Source of the DNA: Streptomyces violaceusniger
GTDB lineage: Bacteria > Actinomycetota > Actinomycetes > Streptomycetales > Streptomycetaceae
Assembly: GCA_005405945.1 (NCBI GenBank)
Contig: BJHW01000001.1
Span: 1,860,001 to 1,924,000, forward strand
DNA length: 64,000 nt
Reading direction: 5' to 3'
Shown: in pieces, positions 47,820 to 57,050 of the stretch
How positions within the stretch are numbered: position 1 is the stretch's first letter
Layout: each line of letters begins with the position of its first letter
Notes under the pieces: model-generated
Database searches by the model: none
The model's input: the letters and a program-made list of their open reading frames with translations, nothing else
What the model was told of the DNA's origin: nothing
Program-made: the position numbers and the translations under genes

Positions 47820-48179
47820 ATGCCGGTCAGCGAACCCTCCTCAACTGCGACACGGTCGCATGCGCATCCCAGTGGCGCGGCGCAGTTCGCCACGGCCGCC
47901 AATGTCTTCTCACTGCTGTCCGACCCGACCCGGCTGCATCTGGTGTGGTCCCTCGCCCGGGGCGAGGCCGATGTCAACACCCTCACCGAGGCCAGCGGGG
48001 CGGCCCGCCCGGCGGTCAGCCAGCATCTGGCCAAGCTCCGGCTGGCCGGGCTGGTCCAGGTGCGCAAGGAGGGCCGTCGCTCGGTGTACTCCCTCCACGA
48101 CGGCCATCTGCGCCGGCTGGTCACCGAGGCCGTCAACCACGCGGACCACATGGTCACCGGGGCCCCACCGCACGACTGA
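47820..48179 (+). CDS. ArsR/SmtB-family metal sensor with CzrA-like alpha-5 site
   Basis: 119 residues, intact. Winged HTH (ANVFSLLSDPTRLHLVWSLA; GAARPAVSQHLAKLRLAGLV; RKEGRRSVYSLHDGHLRRLV). The last helix reads DGHLRRLVTEAVNHADH: D, H two later, H eleven after that and H three further, which is the D-x-H-x10-H-x2-H spacing of zinc/cobalt sensors such as CzrA. No Cys is present in the recognition helix, so it is not an arsenic or cadmium ArsR/CadC type. It converges on the CDF gene 36 bp away, its likely target. Confidence 0.88.
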   Translation: MPVSEPSSTATRSHAHPSGAAQFATAANVFSLLSDPTRLHLVWSLARGEADVNTLTEASGAARPAVSQHLAKLRLAGLVQVRKEGRRSVYSLHDGHLRRLVTEAVNHADHMVTGAPPHD

Positions 48180-48215
48180 GCCCCACAGGAGCGGACATCC
48201 GTCTCGGGGTGGCAC

Positions 48216-49229
48216 TCACCCGGCGTGGTGGGCCAGCAGACGATGCGGGTCCTCCGCGCCCGGCCCGGGGGCCGGATCGGTGTGTACCAGGGCGGCGGTC
48301 AGCCGGGGCACCGCGTGGAGCAGGGCGTGTTCGGCCCCGACCGCCACATCGTGCGCCGCCCGCAGATCCAGGCCGCCGTCCACCTCGACCGTGACCTCGG
48401 CGCGCAGCCGGTGGCCGATCCAGCGCATCCGGAGCTCGGTCACGCTCAGCACTCCGGGGACCTCGCGCAGGGCGGCCTCGCCCGCGTCGATCACCGCCGG
48501 GTCGACGGAGTCCATCAGCCGCCGGAACACCTCGCGCGCCGCGTCCTTGAGGACGAGCAGGATGGCGGCGGTGATGGCCAGGCCGACGATCGGGTCCGCG
48601 AGTTGCCAGCCGAGCGCCGCGCCGCCCGCGCCCAGCAGCACGGCCAGGGAGGTGAAGCCGTCGGTGCGGGCGTGCAGCCCGTCGGCGACCAGGGCCGCCG
48701 AGCCGATCCGCCGCCCGACCCGGATCCGGTGGCGGGCCACCCATTCGTTGCCGATGAAGCCGAGGACCGCCGCGGCCGCGACGACGCCCGGATGGGACAT
48801 GGCGCGCGGGTGCAGCAGCCGCTCCACGGCTTCGTACGCGGCCAGCGCCGCCGAGGCGGCGATGGTCAGGACGATGACGATCCCGGCCAGGTCCTCGGCC
48901 CGGCCGTAGCCGTAGGTGAACCGGCGGTTCGCCGCGCGGCGCCCCAGGACGAACGCCACGCCGAGCGGCAGCGCGGTCAGCGCGTCGGCGGCGTTGTGGA
49001 CGGTGTCCCCCAGCAGCGCCACCGAGCCGGACAGCACGACGACCACGGCCTGGAGGACCGCGGTGGCGCCCAGGACGGCGAGGGAGAGCCACAGGGCGCG
49101 CATGCCCTCGGCCGAGGACTCCAGCGCGGAGTCGACCTTCTGCGCCGACTCGTGGGAGTGCGGTTTCAGCAGATGCGCGAGCTGCTGCCGGCGGTGGTGG
49201 TGCCGGTGTCCGTGGTGAGGGGGCTCCAT
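48216..49229 (-). CDS. Cation diffusion facilitator, zinc-type exporter
   Basis: 337 residues from ATG 49229; a GTG nine codons upstream (49256) lies inside a candidate operator and is less likely. His-rich start (HHGHRHHHRRQQ), six membrane helices, the CDF metal site GDTVHNAADAL (HxxxD, helix 2, about residue 77) and its partner DGLHARTDG (HxxxD, helix 5), and a C-terminal cytosolic domain (DPAVIDAGEAALREVPGVLS) with final His residues (HRLLAHHAG). HxxxD in both helices favours Zn over Mn. Paired with the CzrA-like sensor. Confidence 0.88.
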   Translation of the reverse strand: MEPPHHGHRHHHRRQQLAHLLKPHSHESAQKVDSALESSAEGMRALWLSLAVLGATAVLQAVVVVLSGSVALLGDTVHNAADALTALPLGVAFVLGRRAANRRFTYGYGRAEDLAGIVIVLTIAASAALAAYEAVERLLHPRAMSHPGVVAAAAVLGFIGNEWVARHRIRVGRRIGSAALVADGLHARTDGFTSLAVLLGAGGAALGWQLADPIVGLAITAAILLVLKDAAREVFRRLMDSVDPAVIDAGEAALREVPGVLSVTELRMRWIGHRLRAEVTVEVDGGLDLRAAHDVAVGAEHALLHAVPRLTAALVHTDPAPGPGAEDPHRLLAHHAG

Positions 49230-49240
49230 ACGGCCATTAT

Positions 49241-49264
49241 GTGCATACACGCGCACTCATGCAC
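49241..49264. promoter_or_regulatory. Candidate operator of the metal sensor
   Basis: GTGCAT-N12-ATGCAC is a perfect 6-bp inverted repeat just upstream of the CDF start. ArsR-family sensors bind spaced dyads of this size. It overlaps the alternative GTG start. Confidence 0.4.
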
Positions 49265-49351
49265 CCGTTGAGTCAGGGATTGAGCCGGGGAAGACCGCGC
49301 CGGACCACGAAAGGCCACCCCAGGCCGCCGAAGGCTTCGGCGCCGACCGGC

Positions 49352-49371
49352 CTTGCCAAAGTTTTGGCAAG
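49352..49371. promoter_or_regulatory. Operator of the LacI-type regulator, with adjacent -35
   Basis: CTTGCCAAAGTTTTGGCAAG is a dyad with 9-bp arms and a 2-bp centre, typical for LacI-family proteins. A TTGACA at 49374-49379 begins 2 bp downstream, and a second small dyad TTGCGCAA is at 49383-49390. The arrangement suggests autoregulation and control of the whole operon. Confidence 0.65.
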
Positions 49372-49453
49372 CATTGACAAGGTTGCGCAACGGTGAAGAC
49401 CATGCAACATGCCGTTCATCCACCCCACCCCGTCGCACCGGTAACGGGCCGCC

Positions 49454-50467
49454 ATGGCCCCCACCCTGACCGATGTCGCCAAAGGCGCCAATGTCGCGCT
49501 GTCCACGGCGTCCCGGGCGTTCAGCGACCCCGGCCGGCTCGGCTCCCAGACCCTGCGCAAGGTGCTGACCGTCGCGCAGGAGCTTGGATACGAACCGCCC
49601 GTGGCGCGCACCGCCGAGAGCGCCACCGCGGCCCGGGCCGAGACCGCCACCGTCGCGCTCGTCGTCCCCGATATCGCCAACCCCGTCTTCGGGGCCTTCG
49701 TCAAGGCCGCGCAGGGCGAGTGCCGCCACCGCAGGCAGACCGTCGTCCTCGCCGACACCGACCTCGACCCGGACCGTGAGCGCGAAGTCCTCGCACACCT
49801 GAAGGAGCGGGCGGACGGCCTGGTCGTGTGCTCTCCCCGGCTGGACGCGGACGATGTGCTCGACATCTGCGGCCGCACCCCCGCCGTGCTGGTCAACCGC
49901 GAAACGTCCGGCACCGACTGCGTGCTCGCCGACGCCGCCCACGGCATGCGCCAGGCCGTGGAATACCTCGCCGCCCTCGGACACCGGCGGATCGCCTACG
50001 TCCAGGGCATGCGGCGCTCCTGGTCCAACGCCCACCGCGTCGACCTCATCCGCGCCGAGACCGAACGCGCCGGACTGGAGCTGGAGTTGCTGGGCTGGCA
50101 GGCCGAGACGGTGGCGGGCGGCACCGCCGCCGCCGCGAGCGTCATGGCCTCGGGCGCCTCCGCCGTCATCGCCCACAACGACCTGATGGCCCTCGGCGTG
50201 CTGACCGGCGCCCGGGCGCTGGGGCTGAGCGTCCCCGGGGACCTCAGCGTCATCGGGTTCGACGACATCCCCTTCGCCGAGGTCTCCCAGCCCTCCCTGA
50301 CCAGCGTGGCCGTACCGATGGCCCGCGCCGGGGCGCTCAGCCTCCAGATGCTGGAGCAGGTCCTCGCGGGCGAGCGGCAGATCCCGCGTACGCACCGGCT
50401 GCCCACACAGCTCATCGTGCGCGGCTCCACCGGCCCCGCCGCTACCACCACCAAGGACCCCTCATGA
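49454..50467 (+). CDS. LacI-family transcriptional regulator of the hexuronate operon
   Basis: 337 residues, intact. HTH plus hinge at residues 4-60 (TLTDVAKGANVALSTASRAF; SQTLRKVLTVAQELGYEPPV), then the periplasmic-binding-like effector domain (TVALVVPDIANPVFGAFVKA; LAALGHRRIAYVQGM; VIGFDDIPFAEVSQPSLTSV). The stop overlaps the ATG of the dehydrogenase gene (ATGA), so regulator and enzymes share one mRNA. The effector is probably a hexuronate intermediate. Confidence 0.9.
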   Translation: MAPTLTDVAKGANVALSTASRAFSDPGRLGSQTLRKVLTVAQELGYEPPVARTAESATAARAETATVALVVPDIANPVFGAFVKAAQGECRHRRQTVVLADTDLDPDREREVLAHLKERADGLVVCSPRLDADDVLDICGRTPAVLVNRETSGTDCVLADAAHGMRQAVEYLAALGHRRIAYVQGMRRSWSNAHRVDLIRAETERAGLELELLGWQAETVAGGTAAAASVMASGASAVIAHNDLMALGVLTGARALGLSVPGDLSVIGFDDIPFAEVSQPSLTSVAVPMARAGALSLQMLEQVLAGERQIPRTHRLPTQLIVRGSTGPAATTTKDPS

Positions 50468-51465
50468 CCGCCGACCCCCTGACCGTGGTGGTCGCCGACC
50501 CCAATCTCGCCCCGCTGCGCACCGAGTTCGAGACCGCCCTCCCCCACGGCACGGCCGTCCACTGGCCCGACCCCCGGCACAACGAAGCGGTAGAAGCCGC
50601 CATCGCGGACGCGGACGTCCTGGTGTCCGGCCGGTGCACCGCCGCCATGGCCGCGGCCGCCACCCGGCTCCGGCTGGTCCACGCCGCCGGAGCCGGAACG
50701 GACAACATCGACATCCCCGCGCTGGCGCCCGGCACCCAGGTGGCGAACACCTTCCACCACGAGAACGCCATCGCCGAATACACCGTGTCCGCCACGATCC
50801 TGATGCGCCGTGGCTTTCTGCGCCAGCACACCGCACTGCGCCGGGAAGCACACTGGGACACCCCCGCCCATGACCCACGGGCCCCCTGGGCCCAGGACCT
50901 GACCGCCGCCACCGTCGGGTTCGTCGGCTTCGGGCACATCGGGGCCCGCTGCTGGCGGCTGTTCCAGGCGTTCGGCGCGCGGGGCATCGCCGTCACCCGG
51001 AGCGGGGACGTCGACGCGGCCGCCCACGGACTGCTGTGGACCGGGACCGTCAAGGACCTCGACACCCTGCTGGAGAGCTCGGACGCCGTGGTGGTGTCCT
51101 TGCCGCTCACCGCGCACACCACCGGGCTGATCGGCGCGGCCGAACTGTCCCGGATGCGCCCGGACGCGATCCTGGTCAACGTCGGCCGTGGCCCCGTCGT
51201 GGACGAGGACGCGCTCTACCAGGCGCTGAGCGACCGCATCATCGGCGGCGCCGCGATCGACGTCTGGTACCGCTACCCCGCCGACGGCCACACCGCCACC
51301 CCCGGCAAGCACCCCTTCGACACGCTGGACAACGTGCTGATGACCCCCCACTCCTCGGGCCTCACCCGCCAGACCTTCATCCACCGCACCGCCGACATCA
51401 CCGCCAACATCCGCCGCCTCGCCACGGGCGAACCGCTCCACAACGTGGTGGCGGTGGCCCCGTGA
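50464..51465 (+). CDS. D-isomer-specific 2-hydroxyacid dehydrogenase
   Basis: 333 residues, intact. NAD-binding loop [20 protein letters not shown] (GxGxxG, residues 152-171), catalytic Arg in [14 protein letters not shown], Glu and His in the expected C-terminal region ([16 protein letters not shown]). This family reduces or oxidises 2-keto/2-hydroxy acids. It stands between the regulator and the mannonate dehydratase gene and overlaps both by 4 nt, so it likely handles a side or entry metabolite of the same pathway; the exact substrate is not evident. Confidence 0.85.
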   Translation: MTADPLTVVVADPNLAPLRTEFETALPHGTAVHWPDPRHNEAVEAAIADADVLVSGRCTAAMAAAATRLRLVHAAGAGTDNIDIPALAPGTQVANTFHHENAIAEYTVSATILMRRGFLRQHTALRREAHWDTPAHDPRAPWAQDLTAATVGFVGFGHIGARCWRLFQAFGARGIAVTRSGDVDAAAHGLLWTGTVKDLDTLLESSDAVVVSLPLTAHTTGLIGAAELSRMRPDAILVNVGRGPVVDEDALYQALSDRIIGGAAIDVWYRYPADGHTATPGKHPFDTLDNVLMTPHSSGLTRQTFIHRTADITANIRRLATGEPLHNVVAVAP

Positions 51466-52685
51466 CGACAACCGACACCATCACCGCCGTCGACGTCCTC
51501 GTCACCAGCCCGGGGCGCAACTTCGTCCTCCTCAAAATCACCACCGCGGACGGCGTCACCGGCTGGGGCGACGCCACGCTCAACGGCCGCGAACTCGCCG
51601 TCGCCTCCTATCTGCGCGACCACCTCGCCCCCCTCCTCATCGGCCGCGACCCGGCCCGCGTCGAGGACACCTGGCAGTACCTCTACCGCGGGGCCTACTG
51701 GCGGCGCGGACCGGTGACCATGACCGCCATCGGCGCGGTGGACATCGCGCTGTGGGACATCAAGGGCAAGACCACCGGACAGCCCGTCTACCAGCTGCTG
51801 GGCGGCGCGGTCCGCGACCGGATCCTCGCCTACACCCACGCCACCGGCTGGGACCTGCCCCAGCTGCTGGAGTCCATCGAGGCACGGCGGGACCGCGGCT
51901 TCCGCGCCGTACGCGCCCAAAGCGGCGTCCCCGGCCTGGAGATGGTCTACGGGGTCAGCAGGAGCGGCACCGGATACGAACCGGCCGGCCGGGGCGCCGC
52001 CCCCGTCGAGGAGACCTGGGACACCGACGCCTACCTCCGCCACATCCCCCACGTCCTCACCCGGATACGCGAACACGTGGGCCCCGAGCTGAAACTGCTC
52101 CACGACACCCACCACCGGCTCACCCCCGGCGAGGCCGCCCGGCTCGGCCGCGGCCTGGAACCGGCGGACCTCTTCTGGCTGGAGGACGTCACCCCCGCCG
52201 AGAACCAGGAAGTGCTGCGGCACATCCGCCACCACACCACCGTCCCGCTGGCCATCGGCGAGGTGTTCAACACCGTCTGGGAGTGCCAGACGCTGATCAC
52301 CGAGCAACTGGTCGACTTCATCCGCACCTGTGTGAGCCACGCGGGCGGCATCAGCCATCTGCGGCGCATCGCCACCCTCGCCGACCTCTGGCAGGTGCGG
52401 CTCGGACCGCACGGCCCCTCGGACATCTCCCCCGTCGCCCTCGGCGCCTCGCTCCACCTCGGCCTGGCCACCCCCAACTTCGCCATCCAGGAGTACATGG
52501 GCTACGAACCCCTGGTCCACGAGGTGTTCCGGCACGCCTGGTCCTACGCCGACGGCCACCTCCACCCCGGCGACGCACCCGGCATCGGCGTCGAGATCGA
52601 CGAGGAACTCGCCGCCCGCCACCCCTACGAACCCGCCTATCTGCCGGTCGCGCGACGGCTCGACGGCTCGATGACGGACTGGTGA
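51462..52685 (+). CDS. manD: D-mannonate dehydratase, ManD/RspA enolase-superfamily type
   Basis: 407 residues, intact, GTG start at 51462 overlapping the previous stop (GTGA). Strong ManD features: [40 protein letters not shown] (metal Asp and catalytic His), [76 protein letters not shown]. It dehydrates D-mannonate to 2-keto-3-deoxygluconate. The usual C-terminal [20 protein letters not shown] is complete. This is unrelated to the UxuA fold. Confidence 0.9.
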   Translation: MTTTDTITAVDVLVTSPGRNFVLLKITTADGVTGWGDATLNGRELAVASYLRDHLAPLLIGRDPARVEDTWQYLYRGAYWRRGPVTMTAIGAVDIALWDIKGKTTGQPVYQLLGGAVRDRILAYTHATGWDLPQLLESIEARRDRGFRAVRAQSGVPGLEMVYGVSRSGTGYEPAGRGAAPVEETWDTDAYLRHIPHVLTRIREHVGPELKLLHDTHHRLTPGEAARLGRGLEPADLFWLEDVTPAENQEVLRHIRHHTTVPLAIGEVFNTVWECQTLITEQLVDFIRTCVSHAGGISHLRRIATLADLWQVRLGPHGPSDISPVALGASLHLGLATPNFAIQEYMGYEPLVHEVFRHAWSYADGHLHPGDAPGIGVEIDEELAARHPYEPAYLPVARRLDGSMTDW

Positions 52686-52690
52686 CACCG

Positions 52691-54208
52691 ATGCCGCACG
52701 CCCTCCCCCGCCTCCGCCGCGCCACCGCACCCGCGGCCGCCCTGACCCTCCCCCGCCCGCCCGCCGAAACCGGCATCGTCCACCTGGGCCTGGGCAACTT
52801 CCACCGCGCCCACCAGGCCGTCCACACCGCGGCCGCCCTGCGCCACACCGACGGCCCCTGGGGCATCCTCGGCGTGGCCAGCCACTCCGCCACCGTGGCA
52901 CGGGCGATGCGCGACCAGGAGATGGCCTACGCCGTCGTGGAGATCTCCCCCGACGACACCCGCGTCACCGTCCCCGCCGTGCACACCGGCGCCCTGGTGG
53001 CCACCGAGCAGCCCGACGACCTCCTCGACGCCCTCGCGGCCCCCGCCACGGCCGTCATCACCCTGACCGTCACCGAACACGGCTACACCTTCTCCCCGCG
53101 CACCGGCGGCCTCGACCTCGACGCCCCCGCCGTCCAGACCGACCTGCGCGGCGATACGCCACCACGCACCACCATCGGCCAGCTCGTCCGCGGCCTCCAG
53201 CGCCGCATGCGGACCCACGCCCGGCCCGTCACCGTACTCAGCTGCGACAACCTCGTCGGCAACGGAGCCCAGACCAGGCGGCTGGTCCACGAGTTCGCCC
53301 AGGCCCTCCCGGCGGCCGAACGCGACGACCTCACGCCCTGGCTGGAATCCGCGGTGACCTTCCCCAACTCCATGGTCGACCGGATCGTCCCCGCCACCAC
53401 CGACACCTACCGCGACGCCGTCGCCACCCACCTCGGCCTGCGCGACACCGTCCCGGTACCCGCCGAACCCTTCAGCATGTGGGTCATGGAAGACCGCTTC
53501 GCCGCCGGACGCCCGCGCTGGGAAACCGGCGGGGCGCTCTTCACCGACGACGTCGAACCCTACGAACTGCTGAAGCTGCGCCTGCTCAACGGCACCCACT
53601 CCCTCATCGCCTACCTCGGCGCGCTGGACGGACAGGAGACCATCCCGGACGCCACCGCCCGGCCGTTCATCGCCGAAGCCGCCCGCGCGGTGCTCCACGA
53701 CGACTACCTGCCGACCCTCACCGTGCCCGCCGACATCGACCCCGACCACTACATCGGGCAGCTCTTCGACCGCTGGGCCAACACCGCCCTTGGCCACCGC
53801 ACCCGGCAGGTCGGCTCCGACGGCTCGGTCAAACTGCGCCAACGGGTCCCCGAACCCGCCCTGTTCCACCTGCGGGCCGGACGCATGCCCCACCACCTGG
53901 CGCTCACCGTCGCCGCCTATCTGTGCTGCGTGGCACCGCGCCCCGGCTTCTCCCCCGGCCCCCACGCCACCGCGATGGCGGACCCCGCCCGGGAACCCCT
54001 CGCCACCATCGCCGGACGGAGCGCCACCGCCTCCGGGCCGTCCTTCGTCGAGGCCGTCCTGGACAGCGGGCTGCTCGGCGACGGCCTGCGAGACCACCCG
54101 GACTTCGCCGCCCGGGTCTCCGAACTGATCGACCTCATCGTCCGCCACGGGCCCGCCGCCGCGGCCACCGACGCCGCAGGGGCCCTCCCGACCCCCGCCC
54201 ACCGCTGA
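52691..54208 (+). CDS. Mannitol dehydrogenase-family protein, fructuronate reductase-like
   Basis: 505 residues, intact. N-terminal Rossmann part (TGIVHLGLGNFHRAHQAVHT; VLSCDNLVGNGAQTRRLVHE) and catalytic C-terminal part (VTFPNSMVDRIVPATTD; ELLKLRLLNGTHSLIAYLGA with the conserved K-x5-N-x2-H). In this operon the natural reaction is reduction of D-fructuronate to D-mannonate (UxuB), giving the substrate of the ManD enzyme. Mannitol or arabinitol dehydrogenase activity remains possible from sequence alone. It begins 5 bp after the ManD stop. Confidence 0.87.
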   Translation: MPHALPRLRRATAPAAALTLPRPPAETGIVHLGLGNFHRAHQAVHTAAALRHTDGPWGILGVASHSATVARAMRDQEMAYAVVEISPDDTRVTVPAVHTGALVATEQPDDLLDALAAPATAVITLTVTEHGYTFSPRTGGLDLDAPAVQTDLRGDTPPRTTIGQLVRGLQRRMRTHARPVTVLSCDNLVGNGAQTRRLVHEFAQALPAAERDDLTPWLESAVTFPNSMVDRIVPATTDTYRDAVATHLGLRDTVPVPAEPFSMWVMEDRFAAGRPRWETGGALFTDDVEPYELLKLRLLNGTHSLIAYLGALDGQETIPDATARPFIAEAARAVLHDDYLPTLTVPADIDPDHYIGQLFDRWANTALGHRTRQVGSDGSVKLRQRVPEPALFHLRAGRMPHHLALTVAAYLCCVAPRPGFSPGPHATAMADPAREPLATIAGRSATASGPSFVEAVLDSGLLGDGLRDHPDFAARVSELIDLIVRHGPAAAATDAAGALPTPAHR

Positions 54209-54326
54209 CCCCGTCCCCTTCTCCCCTTTTCTCCCCACCTCCCCCGTCCCTCCGTACCCCGTCCCCTTCCATCCGCCGTCCCCGCCCCCGCTCCGCTGCA
54301 GCGATCCGTTCAAGGAGGCATGGATC

Positions 54327-55712
54327 ATGGACAGCAACTCCACCCCCGCCCCGACGCGTCCCCCGTCGCCGGCCACCTCCCCCTCCGCCCCCTACGAACC
54401 ACCCGCCGACCCCCGCGCGGTGCGCCGCGCCGCCCTGGCCGGACTCATCGGCACCGCCCTCGAGCAGTACGACTTCGTCATCTACGGCACCGCCTCGGCG
54501 CTGATCTTCAGCGAACTGTTCTTCCCCAACGCCTCACCGTCCGTGGGCATCCTGGCCAGCTTCAGCACCTACGCCGTGGGCTTCGCCGCCCGCCCGCTCG
54601 GCGGGCTCTTCTTCTCCCGCTACGGCGACCGCCTCGGCCGCAAGTGGGTGCTGGTGGCGACCCTGCTCCTGATGGGCGGCTCCACCCTCGCCATCGGACT
54701 GCTGCCCACCTACAACGAGGTGGGGCTGCTCGCCCCGATCCTGCTGCTCATCTGCCGTATGGGACAGGGCTTCGGGGCCGGGGCCGAACAGTCCGGCGGC
54801 GCCACCCTGCTCACCGAGACGGCCGCGCCCGGACGCCGCGGCAGACTGTCCTCCCTCGTCATGACCGGCGCCGCGCTGGGCACCGCCCTGGGCGCGGTGG
54901 CCTGGATCCTCGCCCAACGCCTCCCCGACGACGCCCTGATGAGCTGGGGCTGGCGGCTGATCTTCGGCAGCAGCCTCTTCGTGACCGTGATCGCCCTCGT
55001 GCTGCGCCGCAAGCTCAGCGAGAGCCCCGTCTTCACCGAGCTCAAGGAGCAGCGGGAGCGGCCCGCCTCACCGGTGAAGGAGGTCTTCCGGCACGGTCGG
55101 AAGCCCATGCTGCTGGCGCTGTTCATGAACTTCGGCGTCAGCACCCAGTCCTACACCTACCAGGTCTTCATGGCCTCCTACCTGGTGTCCAGCGTCGGCA
55201 TCGACAAGGACTTCGTCCCCCAGGTGCTGCTGATCGGGGCCCTGTGCGGCGGTCTCGCGGCCATCTGCTTCGGCACCCTCTCCGACCGCCTCGGGCGGCG
55301 CCCGGTGTACTCCACCATCGCCGCCGCGCTGGTACTGCTGCCGGCCCCGACCTTCATCGCGCTGAACACCGGCTCACACGTGGCGATCACCGTGGCCATC
55401 GTCATCGGCTTCATCCTGGCCTGCCACGGCTCGGTCGGCGTCCAGATGAGCTACTTCCCCGAACTGTTCGGCAAGCGCTACCGCTACGCGGGCGTCACAC
55501 TGGGCCGGGAGTTCTCCTCAGTGATCGGCGGCGGGGTCGCGCCGCTGATCTGCAGCGCGCTCCTCACCGCGTTCTCCGGCTCCTGGATACCGGTCGCCGT
55601 CTATATGTCGCTGGTCACGGCGGTCAGCCTCGTCGCCACCCGGATGTCCCCGGAAACCCTCGACCGCGATCTGAACACCACGGCCGACGCCACCGAGCCG
55701 GTGCGCCGGTGA
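54327..55712 (+). CDS. MFS metabolite:H+ symporter (MHS family)
   Basis: 461 residues, intact, 12 helices. MHS markers: GLIGTALEQYDFVIYGTASA in helix 1, SRYGDRLGRKWVLVATLL (motif A, loop 2-3), CRMGQGFGAGAEQSGGATLL in helix 4, and FGTLSDRLGRRPVYSTIAAA (loop 8-9). Substrates of the family are organic acids; here a hexuronate or its product is likely. ATG 54327 with AAGGAGG upstream, 118 bp after the reductase gene; that gap is C/T-rich and empty. Confidence 0.88.
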   Translation: MDSNSTPAPTRPPSPATSPSAPYEPPADPRAVRRAALAGLIGTALEQYDFVIYGTASALIFSELFFPNASPSVGILASFSTYAVGFAARPLGGLFFSRYGDRLGRKWVLVATLLLMGGSTLAIGLLPTYNEVGLLAPILLLICRMGQGFGAGAEQSGGATLLTETAAPGRRGRLSSLVMTGAALGTALGAVAWILAQRLPDDALMSWGWRLIFGSSLFVTVIALVLRRKLSESPVFTELKEQRERPASPVKEVFRHGRKPMLLALFMNFGVSTQSYTYQVFMASYLVSSVGIDKDFVPQVLLIGALCGGLAAICFGTLSDRLGRRPVYSTIAAALVLLPAPTFIALNTGSHVAITVAIVIGFILACHGSVGVQMSYFPELFGKRYRYAGVTLGREFSSVIGGGVAPLICSALLTAFSGSWIPVAVYMSLVTAVSLVATRMSPETLDRDLNTTADATEPVRR

Positions 55713-55755
55713 GCTCATAGCGGGTGTCCGACGGATCGTGACGCCCGCGGCGGGC

Positions 55756-55772
55756 CAGGGGCGAAGCCCCTG
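55756..55772. terminator. Short GC hairpin after the hexuronate operon
   Basis: CAGGGGC-GAA-GCCCCTG, 44 bp after the transporter stop. Hairpins of this form are common at Streptomyces gene ends; no T run is present. Confidence 0.45.
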
Positions 55773-55802
55773 CCACGCGCCGGACACCCCGTGGCCCGGG
55801 CC

Positions 55803-55868
55803 GTAGGGCAGCAGCGCCGGCTCCCGCGCGTTCTTGATCGCACGGGCCAGTTGGCGCTGCTGCCGCGC
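55803..55868 (-). pseudogene. C-terminal remnant of a ribosomal protein S18 gene
   Basis: Minus strand translates to RQQRQLARAIKNAREPALLP then Y, the near-invariant end of bacterial S18 (RQQRQLARAIKNARxxALLPY). The preceding residues do not resemble S18 (no RVTG, no Cys or RNA-binding first half) and the frame continues past the normal end. Only about 22 codons remain, so this is a fragment left by deletion or recombination of a paralogous rpsR, not a working gene. Confidence 0.7.
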
Positions 55869-55900
55869 TCCCCGGCCGCCGGGCCGGGCCACCCCGTTGA

Positions 55901-55920
55901 AGTGTGCCGCTTGGCACACT
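55901..55920. promoter_or_regulatory. 20-bp dyad near the S18 remnant
   Basis: AGTGTGCCGCTTGGCACACT has perfect 8-bp arms and a 4-bp centre. A TTGAAG (55897-55902) overlaps it and TATTTC lies 17 bp on, so it could be an operator over a plus-strand promoter, but no gene follows on that strand. It may have served the lost S18 operon. Confidence 0.4.
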
Positions 55921-55973
55921 ATTTCGTCCGTCGACGCCGATGGTCCCTCCATCGACGCCGCCGAAGCGTCCGG

Positions 55974-57050
55974 CTACGGAACGTCGGCGAGGCGGAGGTC
56001 ACCGTCGGCGGGCGGCAGAAAGAAACCGGCCACCTCCGCCTCGGTGACCTCGGCGAGAGCCGCCGGGGTCCAGCGGGGACGGCGATCCTTGTCGATCACC
56101 TGGGCCCGGATGCCCTCGATGAGGTCAGGGCGGGACAGGGCCGCGCAGGAGACGCGGTACTCCTGCTCCATGACGCGCTCCAGCGAGCCGAGCGCCCGGG
56201 CCCCGCGGACGGCGGCCAGCGTGACCTTCAGCGCGGTGGGGGACTTGGCGAGAAGGGTCTCGGCGGTCTCCTTGGCGGCCGGTTCCCCGACGGCCATCAG
56301 CCGGTCCACGATCTCCTCCACGGTGTCCGCCGCATAGCAGTGGTCGATCCACTCCCGCCGGCCGTCCAGGGTCCCGGCCGGGGCCTCGACGGCGTACCGG
56401 GGCAGGACGTCCGCCACCGGCTCCGCGGCCAGGTCCCGGGTCAGCGCGGGCAGCCGCCCGGAGGGGACGACATGGTCGGCCAGCCCGCAGGCCAGGGCGT
56501 CGGCGGCGCCCACCGACGCTCCCGTGAGCGCCAGATGCGTCCCCAGTTCGCCCGGTGCGCGGGCCAGCAGATGGGTGCCGCCGACGTCCGGTACGAAGCC
56601 GATCGTGGTCTCGGGCATGGCCACCCGGGAGCGCTCGGTGACGATCCGCACGCCGCCGTGGGCGGAGATCCCGACGCCGCCGCCCATCACGATGCCGTCC
56701 ATGAGGGCCACATACGGCTTGGGGTAGCGGGCGATCCGGGCGTTGAGCGTGTACTCGTCGCGCCAGAACGCCCGCGAGGCCGCGCCGCCGCCCGAGGTCA
56801 CGTCCTGGTGGATCAGGCGGATGTCGCCGCCCGCGCACAGCCCGCGCTCCCCCGCCCCGTCGATCACCACGGCCGCTACGGCCGGGTCCCGCTCCCAGGC
56901 GGTGAGGGCCCCGGCGATGCGGGTCACCATGGGATGGGTGAGGGCGTTGAGGGCGCGGGGCCGGTTGAGGGTGAGATGTCCGGCGCGGCCCTCGACGCGC
57001 GTCAGCACGGCGTCGTCGTCGGTCACGCGGTCGGTCACGGAGTCGGTCAC
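55974..57050 (-). CDS. 3-hydroxyisobutyryl-CoA hydrolase-like crotonase
   Basis: 358 residues, intact. Crotonase fold with the hydrolase-branch oxyanion loop GAGERGLCAGGDIRLIH (about residue 67) and MDGIVMGGGVGISAHGGVRI (second oxyanion Gly and the branch-specific E in AMPETTIGFVPDVGGTHLLA). The C-terminal RREWIDHCYAADTVEEIVDR and LAKSPTALKVTLAAVRGARA segments are those of 3-hydroxyisobutyryl-CoA hydrolases of valine breakdown rather than plain enoyl-CoA hydratases. The Asp/Thr/Val repeat at the start (DSVTDRVTDDD) is slippage-like. Confidence 0.87.
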   Translation of the reverse strand: MTDSVTDRVTDDDAVLTRVEGRAGHLTLNRPRALNALTHPMVTRIAGALTAWERDPAVAAVVIDGAGERGLCAGGDIRLIHQDVTSGGGAASRAFWRDEYTLNARIARYPKPYVALMDGIVMGGGVGISAHGGVRIVTERSRVAMPETTIGFVPDVGGTHLLARAPGELGTHLALTGASVGAADALACGLADHVVPSGRLPALTRDLAAEPVADVLPRYAVEAPAGTLDGRREWIDHCYAADTVEEIVDRLMAVGEPAAKETAETLLAKSPTALKVTLAAVRGARALGSLERVMEQEYRVSCAALSRPDLIEGIRAQVIDKDRRPRWTPAALAEVTEAEVAGFFLPPADGDLRLADVP

